Under the pieces are notes generated by a model that was not told the origin of the DNA, did not search any database, and saw only the letters and a program-made list of their open reading frames with translations. 61,604 nucleotides of DNA from an uncultured Candidatus Saccharibacteria bacterium (GTDB lineage: Bacteria; Patescibacteriota; Saccharimonadia; Saccharimonadales; Saccharimonadaceae). Below are positions 23,692 through 32,109 of this stretch, in pieces. The stretch is from positions 1-61,604 of the forward strand of contig CAMZAD010000005.1 in NCBI GenBank assembly GCA_947304155.1. The letters are read 5' to 3'. The position numbers and the translations under genes were made by a program. Numbering within the stretch: the first letter of the stretch is position 1; each line of letters opens with the position of its first letter.

Positions 23692-24876
23692 TTATTTAAC
23701 GATAGCGGTTACAACGCCTGAACCGACGGTACGGCCACCTTCGCGGATAGCGAAGCGGTCATTGTTGTTCATAGCGATTGGTGCAAGAAGTTTAACCTTG
23801 AAGGTTACAGTATCACCAGGCATGACGATTTCTTTGTCTGCTGGAAGTTCAACTTCACCAGTAACATCGGTGGTACGGAAGTAGAATTGTGGCTTGTAAC
23901 CCTTTGAGAATGGAGTGTGGCGACCGCCTTCCTCTTTCTTAAGGATGTAAACTTGGCCTTCGAATTCGGTGTGTGGGGTGATTGAACCTGGTTTAGCAAT
24001 AACTTGACCACGTTCGATTTGATCACGCTCGATACCACGGAGGAGAAGACCTGCGTTATCACCAGCTTGACCTTGATCGAGAGTCTTGTGGAATGCTTCG
24101 ATACCGGTTACAACTGATTTTTGAGTGTCTTTAAGACCAACGATTTCAACTTCGTCGTTGATTTTGACAACACCTTGCTCGATACGACCGGTAGCAACAG
24201 TACCACGGCCTTTGATTGAGAAGACGTCTTCAATTGGCATCAAGAATGGCTTGTCAAGATCGTGTTCTGGAATATCAAAGTATTCATCCATAGCGTGGAC
24301 GAGTTCCATGATAGCATCTTCGTTAGCTGGATCGCCTTCGAGAGCCTTAGTTGCAGAACCTTTGATGATTGGAGCGTTGTCGCCATCAAAGCCATATTTG
24401 TTAAGAAGTTCGCGAACATCCATTTCAACGAGCTCAACGAGTTCTGGATCAGCAAGGTCCATCTTGTTGAGGAAGACGATGATTTTTGGAACGTTCACCT
24501 GGTGAGCGAGAAGAACGTGCTCACGAGTTTGTGGCAATGGACCATCGTTTGCAGCAACTACGAGGATAGCACCATCGATTTGTGCAGCACCGGTAATCAT
24601 GTTCTTGATGTAATCTGCGTGGCCTGGCATATCAACGTGTGCGTAGTGGCGTTTTTCAGATTCATACTCTTGGTGTGAAGTTGCGATAGTAATACCGCGA
24701 GCTTTTTCCTCTGGAGCGTTATCAATTTGGTCGTAAGCGACAGCTTTGTTAACGTCTGAAGGAAGTCTTTTTGCGAGAACGTTAGTAATCGCAGCAGTAA
24801 GAGTGGTTTTACCATGGTCAACGTGACCCATGGTACCAACGTTAATGTGTGGTTTTGAACGGTCAAATTCAGCCAT
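23692..24876 (-). CDS. tuf: Elongation factor Tu
   Basis: A 394-residue EF-Tu that delivers aminoacyl-tRNA to the ribosome. G1 is GHVDHGKTT, switch [13 protein letters not shown]3 [13 protein letters not shown]4 NKMD. Domains 2 and 3 follow, ending [17 protein letters not shown]. Two points: the G3 Cys (E. coli Cys81 in DCPGH) is Met, and switch I has KARGIT in place of the usual ERGIT. A longer frame opens 25 codons upstream, but the ATG at 24876 starts the conserved [14 protein letters not shown] and follows AAAGGAG. It has its own promoter, a leader hairpin and a terminator. Confidence 0.98.
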   Translation of the reverse strand: MAEFDRSKPHINVGTMGHVDHGKTTLTAAITNVLAKRLPSDVNKAVAYDQIDNAPEEKARGITIATSHQEYESEKRHYAHVDMPGHADYIKNMITGAAQIDGAILVVAANDGPLPQTREHVLLAHQVNVPKIIVFLNKMDLADPELVELVEMDVRELLNKYGFDGDNAPIIKGSATKALEGDPANEDAIMELVHAMDEYFDIPEHDLDKPFLMPIEDVFSIKGRGTVATGRIEQGVVKINDEVEIVGLKDTQKSVVTGIEAFHKTLDQGQAGDNAGLLLRGIERDQIERGQVIAKPGSITPHTEFEGQVYILKKEEGGRHTPFSKGYKPQFYFRTTDVTGEVELPADKEIVMPGDTVTFKVKLLAPIAMNNNDRFAIREGGRTVGSGVVTAIVK

Positions 24877-24904
24877 TCTTAATTTTTCTCCTTTTATTAT
24901 AATG

Positions 24905-24940
24905 TCTTGACGAGCACTAATATTAAACCAGCTCGCAAGA
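24905..24940 (-). promoter_or_regulatory. tuf leader hairpin
   Basis: TCTTG-CGAGC and GCTCG-T-CAAGA form a 10-bp stem with one bulge and a 15-base loop, in the 5' leader of tuf. Confidence 0.5.
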
Positions 24941-24952
24941 TCTGATATCAAT

Positions 24953-24981
24953 ATAATATCTTATTTTTGCCAACTTGTAAA
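24953..24981 (-). promoter_or_regulatory. tuf promoter
   Basis: TTTACA, 17 bp, TATTAT on the minus strand. Confidence 0.6.
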
Positions 24982-25000
24982 GGGGGAAATTGGGCATGAA

Positions 25001-25028
25001 AAAAGCCTGACAAAATACGTCAGGCTTC
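25001..25028. terminator. Terminator of the small membrane protein operon
   Basis: AAGCCTGAC and GTCAGGCTT around AAAATAC. The last gene's TGA stop lies inside the stem. Confidence 0.85.
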
Positions 25029-25283
25029 CTCACTTTTGTTGGATTTTACGAAGTCTTCCAAGGAGTCTTTTACTTCCTCCTCTTCAGATTTTTGGTGCTT
25101 TTCTTTGCGGTGATCAGATGTCAGGCTTACAAACAGTGCCAGTAAAGAGGCACCGACGAGGCTGAAGAGCCAGATAACCAGTGTCGGTTTAAACGGGATA
25201 TTAATTTTTCCCAGTCCTGAGCCAACAGTGGCAAATAAACCGGCCCAAAAGACAAGTAGCCAAAATACAAGCATCATTAGCAC
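25020..25283 (-). CDS. Membrane microprotein D, 87 aa
   Basis: Not recognised. Two membrane helices (MMLVFWLLVFWAGLFATVG and LVIWLFSLVGASLLALFVSL) joined by a short loop, then a charged tail of about 30 residues rich in Glu, Lys and Ser (KSEEEEVKDSLEDFVKSN). Last of four co-directional tiny membrane genes; its start overlaps the previous stop by seven bases. The ATG follows AAAGGAGGGG. Confidence 0.75.
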   Translation of the reverse strand: MLMMLVFWLLVFWAGLFATVGSGLGKINIPFKPTLVIWLFSLVGASLLALFVSLTSDHRKEKHQKSEEEEVKDSLEDFVKSNKSEEA

Positions 25284-25570
25284 CCCTCCTTTCTGGTTTT
25301 ACCATCTTCCTTACCAGGAAGAAGGCAACTAAAGGACTTACCCATCAAGGTAAGTATAACAGCCGTGGAGACTGCCGCGAGTGCCATCCGTGGAACTGGA
25401 ATGTTCTCATAGCATAACCCCATAATAAACATGGAGTAAGAAGATGCTATCCAGAACCATAGGGCTTTTCTCATGACATCTGGTGTCTCCCAGTCTATGG
25501 TCAACATTAATGCAATAAAGAGAAAAAATAGCACGATAGAGAACAGAACTATGATTTCACTCCTCGTCAT
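25277..25570 (-). CDS. Membrane microprotein C, 97 aa
   Basis: Not recognised. Three membrane helices (IIVLFSIVLFFLFIALML, KALWFWIASSYSMFIMGLCY, MALAAVSTAVILTLMGKSF) and a short basic tail. The ATG follows a GGGGG-type ribosome site 15 bases after gene B. Third gene of the unit. Confidence 0.75.
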   Translation of the reverse strand: MTRSEIIVLFSIVLFFLFIALMLTIDWETPDVMRKALWFWIASSYSMFIMGLCYENIPVPRMALAAVSTAVILTLMGKSFSCLLPGKEDGKTRKEGC

Positions 25571-25585
25571 AATCTTCGCCCCCCT

Positions 25586-25846
25586 TTAATCTTCTGCAAA
25601 TTTGCGCATTGCCGAATAGAGTATTACTGACACTGCGCTAATTAATAGTGTCTCAACCATGAATTGACCAACAAATACTATGGCCAGGATGGTTGCGGGA
25701 AGAAAGAATGCTCCCCAAATTGTCAGGATACGACGTCTTTTCTTGATACTAGCGCCGTTATCCACTGCCCGCGTAAAAACGAAGGCGCCAATAAAAGTTA
25801 CTAGTAACCAGATCGTTAGAAAAACAACATCTTTTGTAATAATCAT
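25586..25846 (-). CDS. Membrane microprotein B, 86 aa
   Basis: Not recognised. Three membrane helices (VVFLTIWLLVTFIGAFVFT; ILTIWGAFFLPATILAIVF; VETLLISAVSVILYSAM), with a basic SIKKRRR loop between the first two that should be cytoplasmic. It overlaps gene A by four bases (ATGA), so translation is coupled. Confidence 0.75.
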   Translation of the reverse strand: MIITKDVVFLTIWLLVTFIGAFVFTRAVDNGASIKKRRRILTIWGAFFLPATILAIVFVGQFMVETLLISAVSVILYSAMRKFAED

Positions 25847-26025
25847 GTAGTTTCCTCCCCTTCTTCCTTGTCTGCATTCATAAGAATATGCTCATGAACA
25901 GCACAGACAGCGACCGAAATGACAAAGGTAGCGATAAACGGTACCAAGTCATCGACGACATGCCACGCCATCACGTTTAGTAACGCGAAGGCAAAACCAA
26001 TCGAAAAGATTATAAATTCCAACAT
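25843..26025 (-). CDS. Membrane microprotein A, 60 aa
   Basis: Not recognised. Two membrane helices (FIIFSIGFAFALLNVMAW and VPFIATFVISVAVCAVHEHI) with an acidic tail. First gene of the operon, with the strong ribosome site AAAGGGGG and a TTGAAA-17-TATAAT promoter. Together the four proteins offer about ten helices and could form one small membrane complex; this is inference. Confidence 0.72.
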   Translation of the reverse strand: MLEFIIFSIGFAFALLNVMAWHVVDDLVPFIATFVISVAVCAVHEHILMNADKEEGEETT

Positions 26026-26070
26026 GCGAGATCCCCCTTTCTCTGATATTAATGTACAATATTATCTTCT

Positions 26071-26099
26071 ATTATACCATAAAATGCTAAATTTTTCAA
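26071..26099 (-). promoter_or_regulatory. Promoter of the membrane microprotein operon
   Basis: TTGAAA, 17 bp, TATAAT with extended TGG. Nearly identical to the promoter at 21974-22002. Confidence 0.75.
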
Positions 26100-26140
26100 T
26101 AGTTATTATGGTTATCTCTTCCCCTGTTAGCTTAGGCATC

Positions 26141-26168
26141 AAAAAATCCCCTGTTAGAGGGGATTTTT
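26141..26168. terminator. fusA terminator
   Basis: ATCCCCT and AGGGGAT with a 5-base loop between A- and T-runs; twin of the tig terminator. Confidence 0.88.
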
Positions 26169-26174
26169 TTAAAA

Positions 26175-28271
26175 TTATTTAGAATTTCTCTTCTCAATAA
26201 TTTCTTGTGCTACGTTTGGTGGTACTTCCTCGTAACCGAAGAGTTCCATTGTAGATGCAGCACGACCTTGGGTCATACCACGGAGGTCACCAGTGTAACC
26301 AAAGAGGTTTGCGAGTGGACAGAAAGCCTTAATAAGCTTTGCGCCACCTTGGAGATCTTCCATTTCATCGATGCGGCCACGGCGAGAGTTAATATCACCA
26401 ATGACATCACCCATGAAGTCTTCTGGAGTGGTAATTTCAAGTTTCATCACAGGCTCAAGAAGAACTGGGTTAGCTTTCTTGATACCTTCGCGAGTTGCGA
26501 GTGCACCAGCGAGGGTGAAGGCGAGCTCTGAAGAGTCAACATCGTGGTAAGAACCATCATAGAGGGTAGCTTTGACGTCAACTACTGGGTAGCCAGCGAT
26601 GACACCGCCAGCGAGAGTATCTTCAACACCTTTTTGAACTGGTTTGCGGTATTCCTGAGGGACAACACCACCTTTAATCATATCGATGAATTCGAAGCCC
26701 TTACCAGTTTCGTTTGGTTCAAACTTAATCCAAACGTCACCGTATTGACCACGACCACCAGACTGTTTGATGTGTTTACCTTGTGCTTCTGCGGTACCAC
26801 GAATAGTTTCACGGTAAGCAACTTGTGGAGCACCAGTATTAGCTTCAACGCCATGTTCACGTTTCAAACGGTCGATAATAATCTCGAGGTGAAGCTCGCC
26901 CATACCTGAAATAATGGTTTGGCCGGTTTCTTCATCAGTGTGGACACGGAAGGTTGGGTCTTCTTCTGCCATCTTAGCAAGACCGATACCCATTTTTTCC
27001 TGATCTGCTTTAGTCTTTGGTTCAACTGCGATAGATACAGGTGGTTCTGGGAAGTCGATTGATTCAAGATGAATTGGATGTGCTGGGTCACAAAGTGTGG
27101 TACCAGTAATGGTATCTTTAAGACCTACAACAGCTGCGATATCACCAGCGGTAACTTGGTCAATATCATCACGCTTATCAGCGAACATACGAACGATACG
27201 GCCAACGCGTTCCTTATTACCAGTAGTTGCATTAAGAACGTAAGAACCAGATTTAAGAACACCAGCGTATACGCGGATGAAGATAAGTTTACCAACGAAT
27301 GGGTCGGTTGCAATCTTGAATGCGAGAGCGGTCAAAGGTTCATCATCTGAAGCCTTGCGGACAATTTGGTCGCCAGTCTTTGGATCAGTACCAATGGTTT
27401 GACCTTGATCACGATCAAGTGGGCTTGGGAGGTAGTCGGTCATGAGGTCGAGAACTTTCTCAACGATAACACCACGGCCATCACCACCAGTTACAAGGTA
27501 GAAGTCGCCATCGAGAACACGCTTACGAAGAGCGCTCTTAAGTTCATCAATAGTGATTGATTCTTCACCTTCGCTAAAGAATTTCTCCATGAGGACTTCA
27601 TCAGCTTGAACAGCTTCCTCAACGAGCATTGAGCGATAGTTTTTAGCTTTTTCAACCATATCTGCAGGGATTTCACCAACAGTAAGTGAGTGGTCAGCGT
27701 AATCTTTATAGGTGTAAGCCTTCATATCAATAAGGTCTACAACACCGCAGATGTCTTTTTCAAAACCGATTGGAAGGTGAATTGCGAAAGCGTTCTTTGA
27801 AAGGCGCTTGTGAATTGAATCAAGAGACTTGTAAAAATCACCACCAATTTGGTTAATTTTGTTAACGAAACAGATGCGTGGAACACCGTACTTAGTAGCT
27901 TGGCGCCAAACTGTTTCAGACTGAGCTTCAACACCCATCTTACCATCGAAGACAACTACTGCGCCATCGAGGACACGGAGTGAACGCTCCACCTCAGCGG
28001 TAAAGTCGATGTGGCCTGGGGTATCGATAATATTAATTTGGTGACCTTTCCAGTAAGCGGTAACAGCAGCAGAGGTAATGGTAATACCACGTTCCTTCTC
28101 CTGTTCCATCCAGTCGGTCGTTGCACCACCGGTATCGCCTTTAACAAGGTCGATTTTGTGCTTTAAACCGGTACGGTAAAGAATCGCTTCTGATGTAGTA
28201 GTCTTACCAGCATCAATGTGGGCGATAATACCGATATTGCGGAACTTTGCGAGATCCTTAACTTCAGACAT
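26175..28271 (-). CDS. fusA: Elongation factor G
   Basis: A 698-residue EF-G, the normal length, which drives tRNA-mRNA translocation. G1 is GIIAHIDAGKTTT, switch I KERGITITSAA, G3 DTPGHIDFT, G4 NKINQIGG (family NKMD, so the fourth position is altered, NKIN). Domains III to V end in EVPPNVAQEIIEKRNSK. SD AAGGAT precedes the ATG. In most bacteria fusA sits between rpsG and tuf; here it is a separate unit with its own promoter, a 107-nt leader and terminator. Confidence 0.98.
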   Translation of the reverse strand: MSEVKDLAKFRNIGIIAHIDAGKTTTSEAILYRTGLKHKIDLVKGDTGGATTDWMEQEKERGITITSAAVTAYWKGHQINIIDTPGHIDFTAEVERSLRVLDGAVVVFDGKMGVEAQSETVWRQATKYGVPRICFVNKINQIGGDFYKSLDSIHKRLSKNAFAIHLPIGFEKDICGVVDLIDMKAYTYKDYADHSLTVGEIPADMVEKAKNYRSMLVEEAVQADEVLMEKFFSEGEESITIDELKSALRKRVLDGDFYLVTGGDGRGVIVEKVLDLMTDYLPSPLDRDQGQTIGTDPKTGDQIVRKASDDEPLTALAFKIATDPFVGKLIFIRVYAGVLKSGSYVLNATTGNKERVGRIVRMFADKRDDIDQVTAGDIAAVVGLKDTITGTTLCDPAHPIHLESIDFPEPPVSIAVEPKTKADQEKMGIGLAKMAEEDPTFRVHTDEETGQTIISGMGELHLEIIIDRLKREHGVEANTGAPQVAYRETIRGTAEAQGKHIKQSGGRGQYGDVWIKFEPNETGKGFEFIDMIKGGVVPQEYRKPVQKGVEDTLAGGVIAGYPVVDVKATLYDGSYHDVDSSELAFTLAGALATREGIKKANPVLLEPVMKLEITTPEDFMGDVIGDINSRRGRIDEMEDLQGGAKLIKAFCPLANLFGYTGDLRGMTQGRAASTMELFGYEEVPPNVAQEIIEKRNSK

Positions 28272-28293
28272 ATTTATCCTTTATTATTTAATA

Positions 28294-28341
28294 TTATTTG
28301 TCTTTAAAATATTCCTGGACTTCTAGATTGCCCACGAACAT
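28294..28341 (-). CDS. Possible 15-codon leader peptide upstream of fusA
   Basis: A frame in the fusA leader reads MFVGNLEVQEYFKDK and stops with TAA 22 bases before the fusA ATG. AAAAGGG lies just before its ATG, though closer than ideal. The GTCTTTA at the start of the leader can pair with TAAAGAC within this frame, so its translation could alter the leader fold. No run of one amino acid is present, so classical attenuation is not suggested. Low confidence that it is translated. Confidence 0.3.
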   Translation of the reverse strand: MFVGNLEVQEYFKDK

Positions 28342-28384
28342 TTCCCTTTTACTTTCACGCAAAAAAGATAAAGACCTTGGAAAA

Positions 28385-28413
28385 ATTCTAGCATATTTTA
28401 GAGGGCTTTTCAA
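28385..28413 (-). promoter_or_regulatory. fusA promoter
   Basis: TTGAAA, 17 bp, TAGAAT with extended TGC on the minus strand. Predicted +1 near 28378. Confidence 0.7.
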
Positions 28414-28416
28414 GAG

Positions 28417-28440
28417 AAAACCCCCAAAATCTTTGGGGGC
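28417..28440. terminator. Terminator of the 28453-28836 gene
   Basis: CCCCCAAA and TTTGGGGG, an 8-bp stem, followed on the minus strand by a short T-run. It abuts the fusA -35. Confidence 0.75.
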
Positions 28441-28452
28441 CGTGAGTATTAG

Positions 28453-28836
28453 TTAGTCTGCTTGGACGAAGCAAAGATGTTTTGGATCAAAGATGTTGTA
28501 GTTTTGGACAAAATCCAGTGCCACGATAGCACGCCTACCTTTGACATCTAAAACATTCTTTCTAACTAACCTAAAAAATGGGATTCCATTGCGCCCGGGG
28601 CTTGGTTCCTTTCCCTTTACCACTACGCAATATTCATCTGATATGCCAGAAAGTATCTGATCTTCACCTACAAGATAGAACACTTTCTCTTCCATGAATG
28701 AATCCGGGAAGTCTTCCCTTTTGACTGGCAGCAATGTAATCATATTGCCATCCATGTCATAGGTCGTGACTTCATTTGCTGTTAAGTTTAGAACAATGTG
28801 CTTTTCATTCAAAGCAAAATTGTAGTTCATTCCCAT
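28453..28836 (-). CDS. Orphan protein, 127 aa
   Basis: Not recognised. It looks like a small all-beta or alpha/beta domain (KHIVLNLTANEVTTYDMDGN, EEKVFYLVGEDQILSG, RRAIVALDFVQNYNIFD). No signal or membrane segment. Two starts are possible (28836 and 28830). The ribosome site AAAAGGGGG is followed by a minimal ATG-TAG before the real start, an odd arrangement. It has its own promoter and terminator, between gatB and fusA. Confidence 0.72.
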   Translation of the reverse strand: MGMNYNFALNEKHIVLNLTANEVTTYDMDGNMITLLPVKREDFPDSFMEEKVFYLVGEDQILSGISDEYCVVVKGKEPSPGRNGIPFFRLVRKNVLDVKGRRAIVALDFVQNYNIFDPKHLCFVQAD

Positions 28837-28888
28837 TACCTACATGCCCCCTTTTTTTTGAATCAAAAAATTAAACTTCAGCTTTATT

Positions 28889-28917
28889 ATTATAACATAA
28901 TTTTGTTATTTTGACAG
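28889..28917 (-). promoter_or_regulatory. Promoter of the 28453-28836 gene
   Basis: CTGTCA, 17 bp, TATAAT on the minus strand; the -35 lies inside the end of gatB. Confidence 0.55.
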
Positions 28918-30315
28918 CTTTTTCTTCAAAATTTCACTAACAGCGCCAGGGTTTGCCTTACCCTTTGATTCTTTCATAACCTGGCCAACCAAGAATCCAA
29001 GAACTTTCTCTTGTCCAGCTTTGTAATCAGCCTGAGCCTGAGCGGTAGCTGGGTTAGCCAGGACGGCGTCAACAATCGCCTCGAGCGCACCGAGGTCATT
29101 CTCTTGGAGTAAGTTCATTTCTTTTGCGATAGTCTTTGCATCGCGCTTGCCCATTTGTGGATCGAAGAATTTCAAGAAGACGTCTTTTGCGCCGGTGCTT
29201 GAAAGTTCATTCTTCTCTACCATCTCTGCGAGGTCATCAAGTTGCATTGCGGTTGGCAAATCATTCAAATATTCAGCCGATTTTTCTTCAGCAAGTAATA
29301 CTGAAGCAAACCAGTTTGAAACACGCTTCACATTTTTAACTTCTGCGAGTTTTTGCATCAATGGGGCATAATCAAGCAAGATTTCCAAGATATCGTCCGC
29401 GATAACACCCTTAAACTTCTCTTGGTAGTCTTTTGGCATCATTGGAAGTTTAGCTGATTCAGTATCAATAAATTCTTTACTCAAGTTTATTGGTGGAATA
29501 TCCGGTTCTGGCATGTAGCGATAATCTTTCGCCTCTTCCTTGCTACGTTGGCCAGTGGTTTCGCCAGTAGCGTCATTCCAACCACGAGTCTCCTGGATCA
29601 CTTTTTCGCCAGCATCAAGCAACTTGCTTTGGCGCTTAATTTCATATTCAACTGCGCGTTCAACGCTTCTGAATGAGTTCAAGTTCTTAACTTCGGTACG
29701 AGTACCAAGCTCAGTTGAGCCTTCAGGAGCAAGTGAAGTGTTTACATCAAAGCGCATGTTACCGTTATAAAGGTCGCCATTCGTTACGCCAGCATAGCAC
29801 ATCAAGCGCCAGAGCGCCTTACAATAATCGTGCGCATCCTTAGCTGAATGAATATCTGGCATCGTCACAATTTCAATCAATGGCGTATCAACACGGTTCA
29901 AATCGACTAATGAGTAGGTATCAAAGTGAGTTAATTTACCAGCATCACCTTCAAGGTGGGCGTGTTCAATACGAACCTTAGCGCCGCTTGGGAGCTCAAC
30001 ATAACCCTCACCAATAATTGGGTGATAGAACTGAGTAATCTGATAACCCTTTGGCGAATCTGGATAAAAATAATGTTTGCGGTCAAAGCGAGATGAAGCG
30101 TTGATTTCACAATTCATTGCGCGGCCAGCACGGATAGCAAGTTTAATTGCTTCACCGTTAAGGCGTGGCAACATGCCTGGCAAAGCGTAATCAACTGGAG
30201 AAACACATGAGTTTGGCTCTTTATTTCTAGCGTCATTATCCACTTCAGAAAAGAGCTTAGTTTTCGTGTTAAGCTGGACGTGACATTCAATACCGATAGT
30301 TGGATAATATTTCAT
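28906..30315 (-). CDS. gatB: Asp/Glu-tRNA amidotransferase subunit B
   Basis: A 469-residue GatB. The catalytic cradle starts YYPTIGIECHVQLNTKTKLF; SRFDRKHYFYPDSPKGYQIT, LVDLNRVDTPLIEIVTMPD and MRFDVNTSLAP are family motifs; the C-terminal YqeY-like tail domain ends NPGAVSEILKKKLSK. It activates Glu-tRNAGln (and Asp-tRNAAsn) for amidation with ammonia from GatA. Last gene of gatC-gatA-X-gatB; its start shares a base with the stop of X. Confidence 0.98.
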   Translation of the reverse strand: MKYYPTIGIECHVQLNTKTKLFSEVDNDARNKEPNSCVSPVDYALPGMLPRLNGEAIKLAIRAGRAMNCEINASSRFDRKHYFYPDSPKGYQITQFYHPIIGEGYVELPSGAKVRIEHAHLEGDAGKLTHFDTYSLVDLNRVDTPLIEIVTMPDIHSAKDAHDYCKALWRLMCYAGVTNGDLYNGNMRFDVNTSLAPEGSTELGTRTEVKNLNSFRSVERAVEYEIKRQSKLLDAGEKVIQETRGWNDATGETTGQRSKEEAKDYRYMPEPDIPPINLSKEFIDTESAKLPMMPKDYQEKFKGVIADDILEILLDYAPLMQKLAEVKNVKRVSNWFASVLLAEEKSAEYLNDLPTAMQLDDLAEMVEKNELSSTGAKDVFLKFFDPQMGKRDAKTIAKEMNLLQENDLGALEAIVDAVLANPATAQAQADYKAGQEKVLGFLVGQVMKESKGKANPGAVSEILKKKLSK

Positions 30316-30731
30316 TAAATTGCTCCTAAATCTTTAAGTGCTTGGCGATAAGCTTTAAGTGCGTGATTGGCTTTTAAATAATCAATCTTAAAATTACGTT
30401 CGTGTGCAATCATATTGCGCATCTTGTGAGCATACCAGATTGAGTTGTTCTGAGTGAAGAGATTACTTGCGGCCTTCATGCGTTCACCCATGGTTTTACC
30501 TGGAAGGTCCATTTCCATCAAAGCCTTATCAAGTAATTTATCCGCCTCAATCACAGCCGCATTAAAAGTTAACTCATTATCTTTTGACAAGCTGTTTTCA
30601 ATTTGCAAAAAGTCTGCTTGGTATTCTTCCTTATCAAATTCATAAGTTTTTTTACCGGTAAGTGAAATACCAAGAAAGACCAAAATCCCAACGATGATGA
30701 TTGAGATAATTAGAAGTACTACTGGTGGCAT
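30315..30731 (-). CDS. Membrane-anchored HEPN-like protein inside the gat operon, 138 aa
   Basis: One N-terminal membrane helix (residues 4-24, VVLLIISIIIVGILVFLGIS), then an all-helical domain. The domain contains KMRNMIAHER, with Arg105-Asn106 and His110: this fits the R-N-x3-H form of the HEPN ribonuclease/nucleotide-binding motif, and the preceding helices (AAVIEADKLLDKALMEMDLP) look like HEPN helices 1 and 2. HEPN proteins often cut tRNA or other RNA. It overlaps gatA and gatB by one base each, so it is made in step with GatCAB. The HEPN call is from the motif only; a structural, non-catalytic role is possible. Confidence 0.6.
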   Translation of the reverse strand: MPPVVLLIISIIIVGILVFLGISLTGKKTYEFDKEEYQADFLQIENSLSKDNELTFNAAVIEADKLLDKALMEMDLPGKTMGERMKAASNLFTQNNSIWYAHKMRNMIAHERNFKIDYLKANHALKAYRQALKDLGAI

Positions 30732-32107
30732 TATTTTTCCTCCAATTCTTTAGCAAAGTTAATAAGATTTTTATCGCTGCGGCGTGGGCCGACAATTTGG
30801 AGACCAATTGGAAGACCAGCTTTGGTTTCGCCAGCTGGAACAGCGAGTGATGGCACACCAGCAAGATTAATTGGCACACTCATGACGTCTTCGAGGTACA
30901 TTGCGACTGGATCATTAACTTTTTCACCGAGTTTGAAAGCTGGGTTTGGTGCGACTGGCGTCAAAATATAGTCAACCTCAGAGAAGGCCTTGTTATATTC
31001 TTCAATAATCTTAGTACGAGCTTTTTGCGCTTTCAAATAATATGCGTCATAGAAACCAGAAGAAAGCACGAAGTTGCCAATCATGACACGGCGTTTGTTT
31101 TCTGGCATAAAACCGTCGTTTCTAGATTTTGCAAAAATTTCAGAAAGATCCTTTGCTTCTTCTGAACGATAGCCGTAACGAATACCATCATAACGTGAAA
31201 GGTTTGATGCAACCTCGGCTGGGACTACGATGTAGTAAACTGCAAGTGCATATTTCAAAGTTGGCATACTAAGCTCAACAATTTCATAGCCCTTACTTTT
31301 CAGGAACTCAGTTTTAGCTTTCAAGGCTTCACGAATTTCTGGGTTAACTGCGTCGTTATCAAATTCTTTAATAACACCGATTTTCTTAGCTGCCTTTGGC
31401 TCGGTAGTACTGTAATAATCTGGCAAAGTAGTCATATCGTATGGGTCTTGACCGCTTGCGATTTCCATCAAGAGATCCATGTCGTCAGTGTTCTTCGTGA
31501 AGAAGCCCATACAGTCAGTTGATGAAGCCATTGCAACTACGCCATAGCGAGAAACCGTACCATAAGTTGGCTTAAAGCCATAGACGCCGTTAAACGAAGC
31601 TGGCTGACGAATTGAACCACCAGTATCAGAACCGGTTGCAAATTCAACAATATCAAGCGCAACTGCCACGGCTGAGCCACCAGAAGAACCACCAGCAACA
31701 CGCTCAGTGTCTTTTGAGTTTTTGGTTGGACCAAAATATGAGTTCTCAGTTGATGAACCATGAGCAAATGCATCCATATTGGTGCGGCCAATCATAATTG
31801 CACCTTCATCTTCAAGTTTCCTTACGACAGTAGAAGTAATTGGTGATTTAAATGGAGCGAGGATTTTTACTGAAGCCGTAGTATTTCCTTCACGCGAGAG
31901 GAAGTTATCCTTCAAGGCATACGGCACACCAGCGAGGCGACCAACTGGCTCGCCTTTAGCGATTTTTGCATCAATTTCTTCAGCTTTTCTTAAAGCGTTT
32001 TCTTCATTTAAAGACACAAAAATGTTATAAGATTCATATTTCTTGGCTTTCTCAAGCGCCTCTTTAACCATTTTTACGGCGCTATTTTCTTTACTTGCAA
32101 TCTTCAT
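30731..32107 (-). CDS. gatA: Asp/Glu-tRNA amidotransferase subunit A
   Basis: A 458-residue amidase-signature enzyme. The Ser-cisSer-Lys triad is visible: Lys66 in YALKDNF, Ser141 in GGSSGGSAVA and Ser165 in GSDTGGSIRQPASF, with spacing equal to that of characterised GatA. It hydrolyses glutamine and channels ammonia to GatB. The ATG is three bases after the gatC stop. The gat operon order gatC-gatA-X-gatB with an insert is unusual. Confidence 0.98.
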   Translation of the reverse strand: MKIASKENSAVKMVKEALEKAKKYESYNIFVSLNEENALRKAEEIDAKIAKGEPVGRLAGVPYALKDNFLSREGNTTASVKILAPFKSPITSTVVRKLEDEGAIMIGRTNMDAFAHGSSTENSYFGPTKNSKDTERVAGGSSGGSAVAVALDIVEFATGSDTGGSIRQPASFNGVYGFKPTYGTVSRYGVVAMASSTDCMGFFTKNTDDMDLLMEIASGQDPYDMTTLPDYYSTTEPKAAKKIGVIKEFDNDAVNPEIREALKAKTEFLKSKGYEIVELSMPTLKYALAVYYIVVPAEVASNLSRYDGIRYGYRSEEAKDLSEIFAKSRNDGFMPENKRRVMIGNFVLSSGFYDAYYLKAQKARTKIIEEYNKAFSEVDYILTPVAPNPAFKLGEKVNDPVAMYLEDVMSVPINLAGVPSLAVPAGETKAGLPIGLQIVGPRRSDKNLINFAKELEEK

Positions 32108-32109
32108 TT

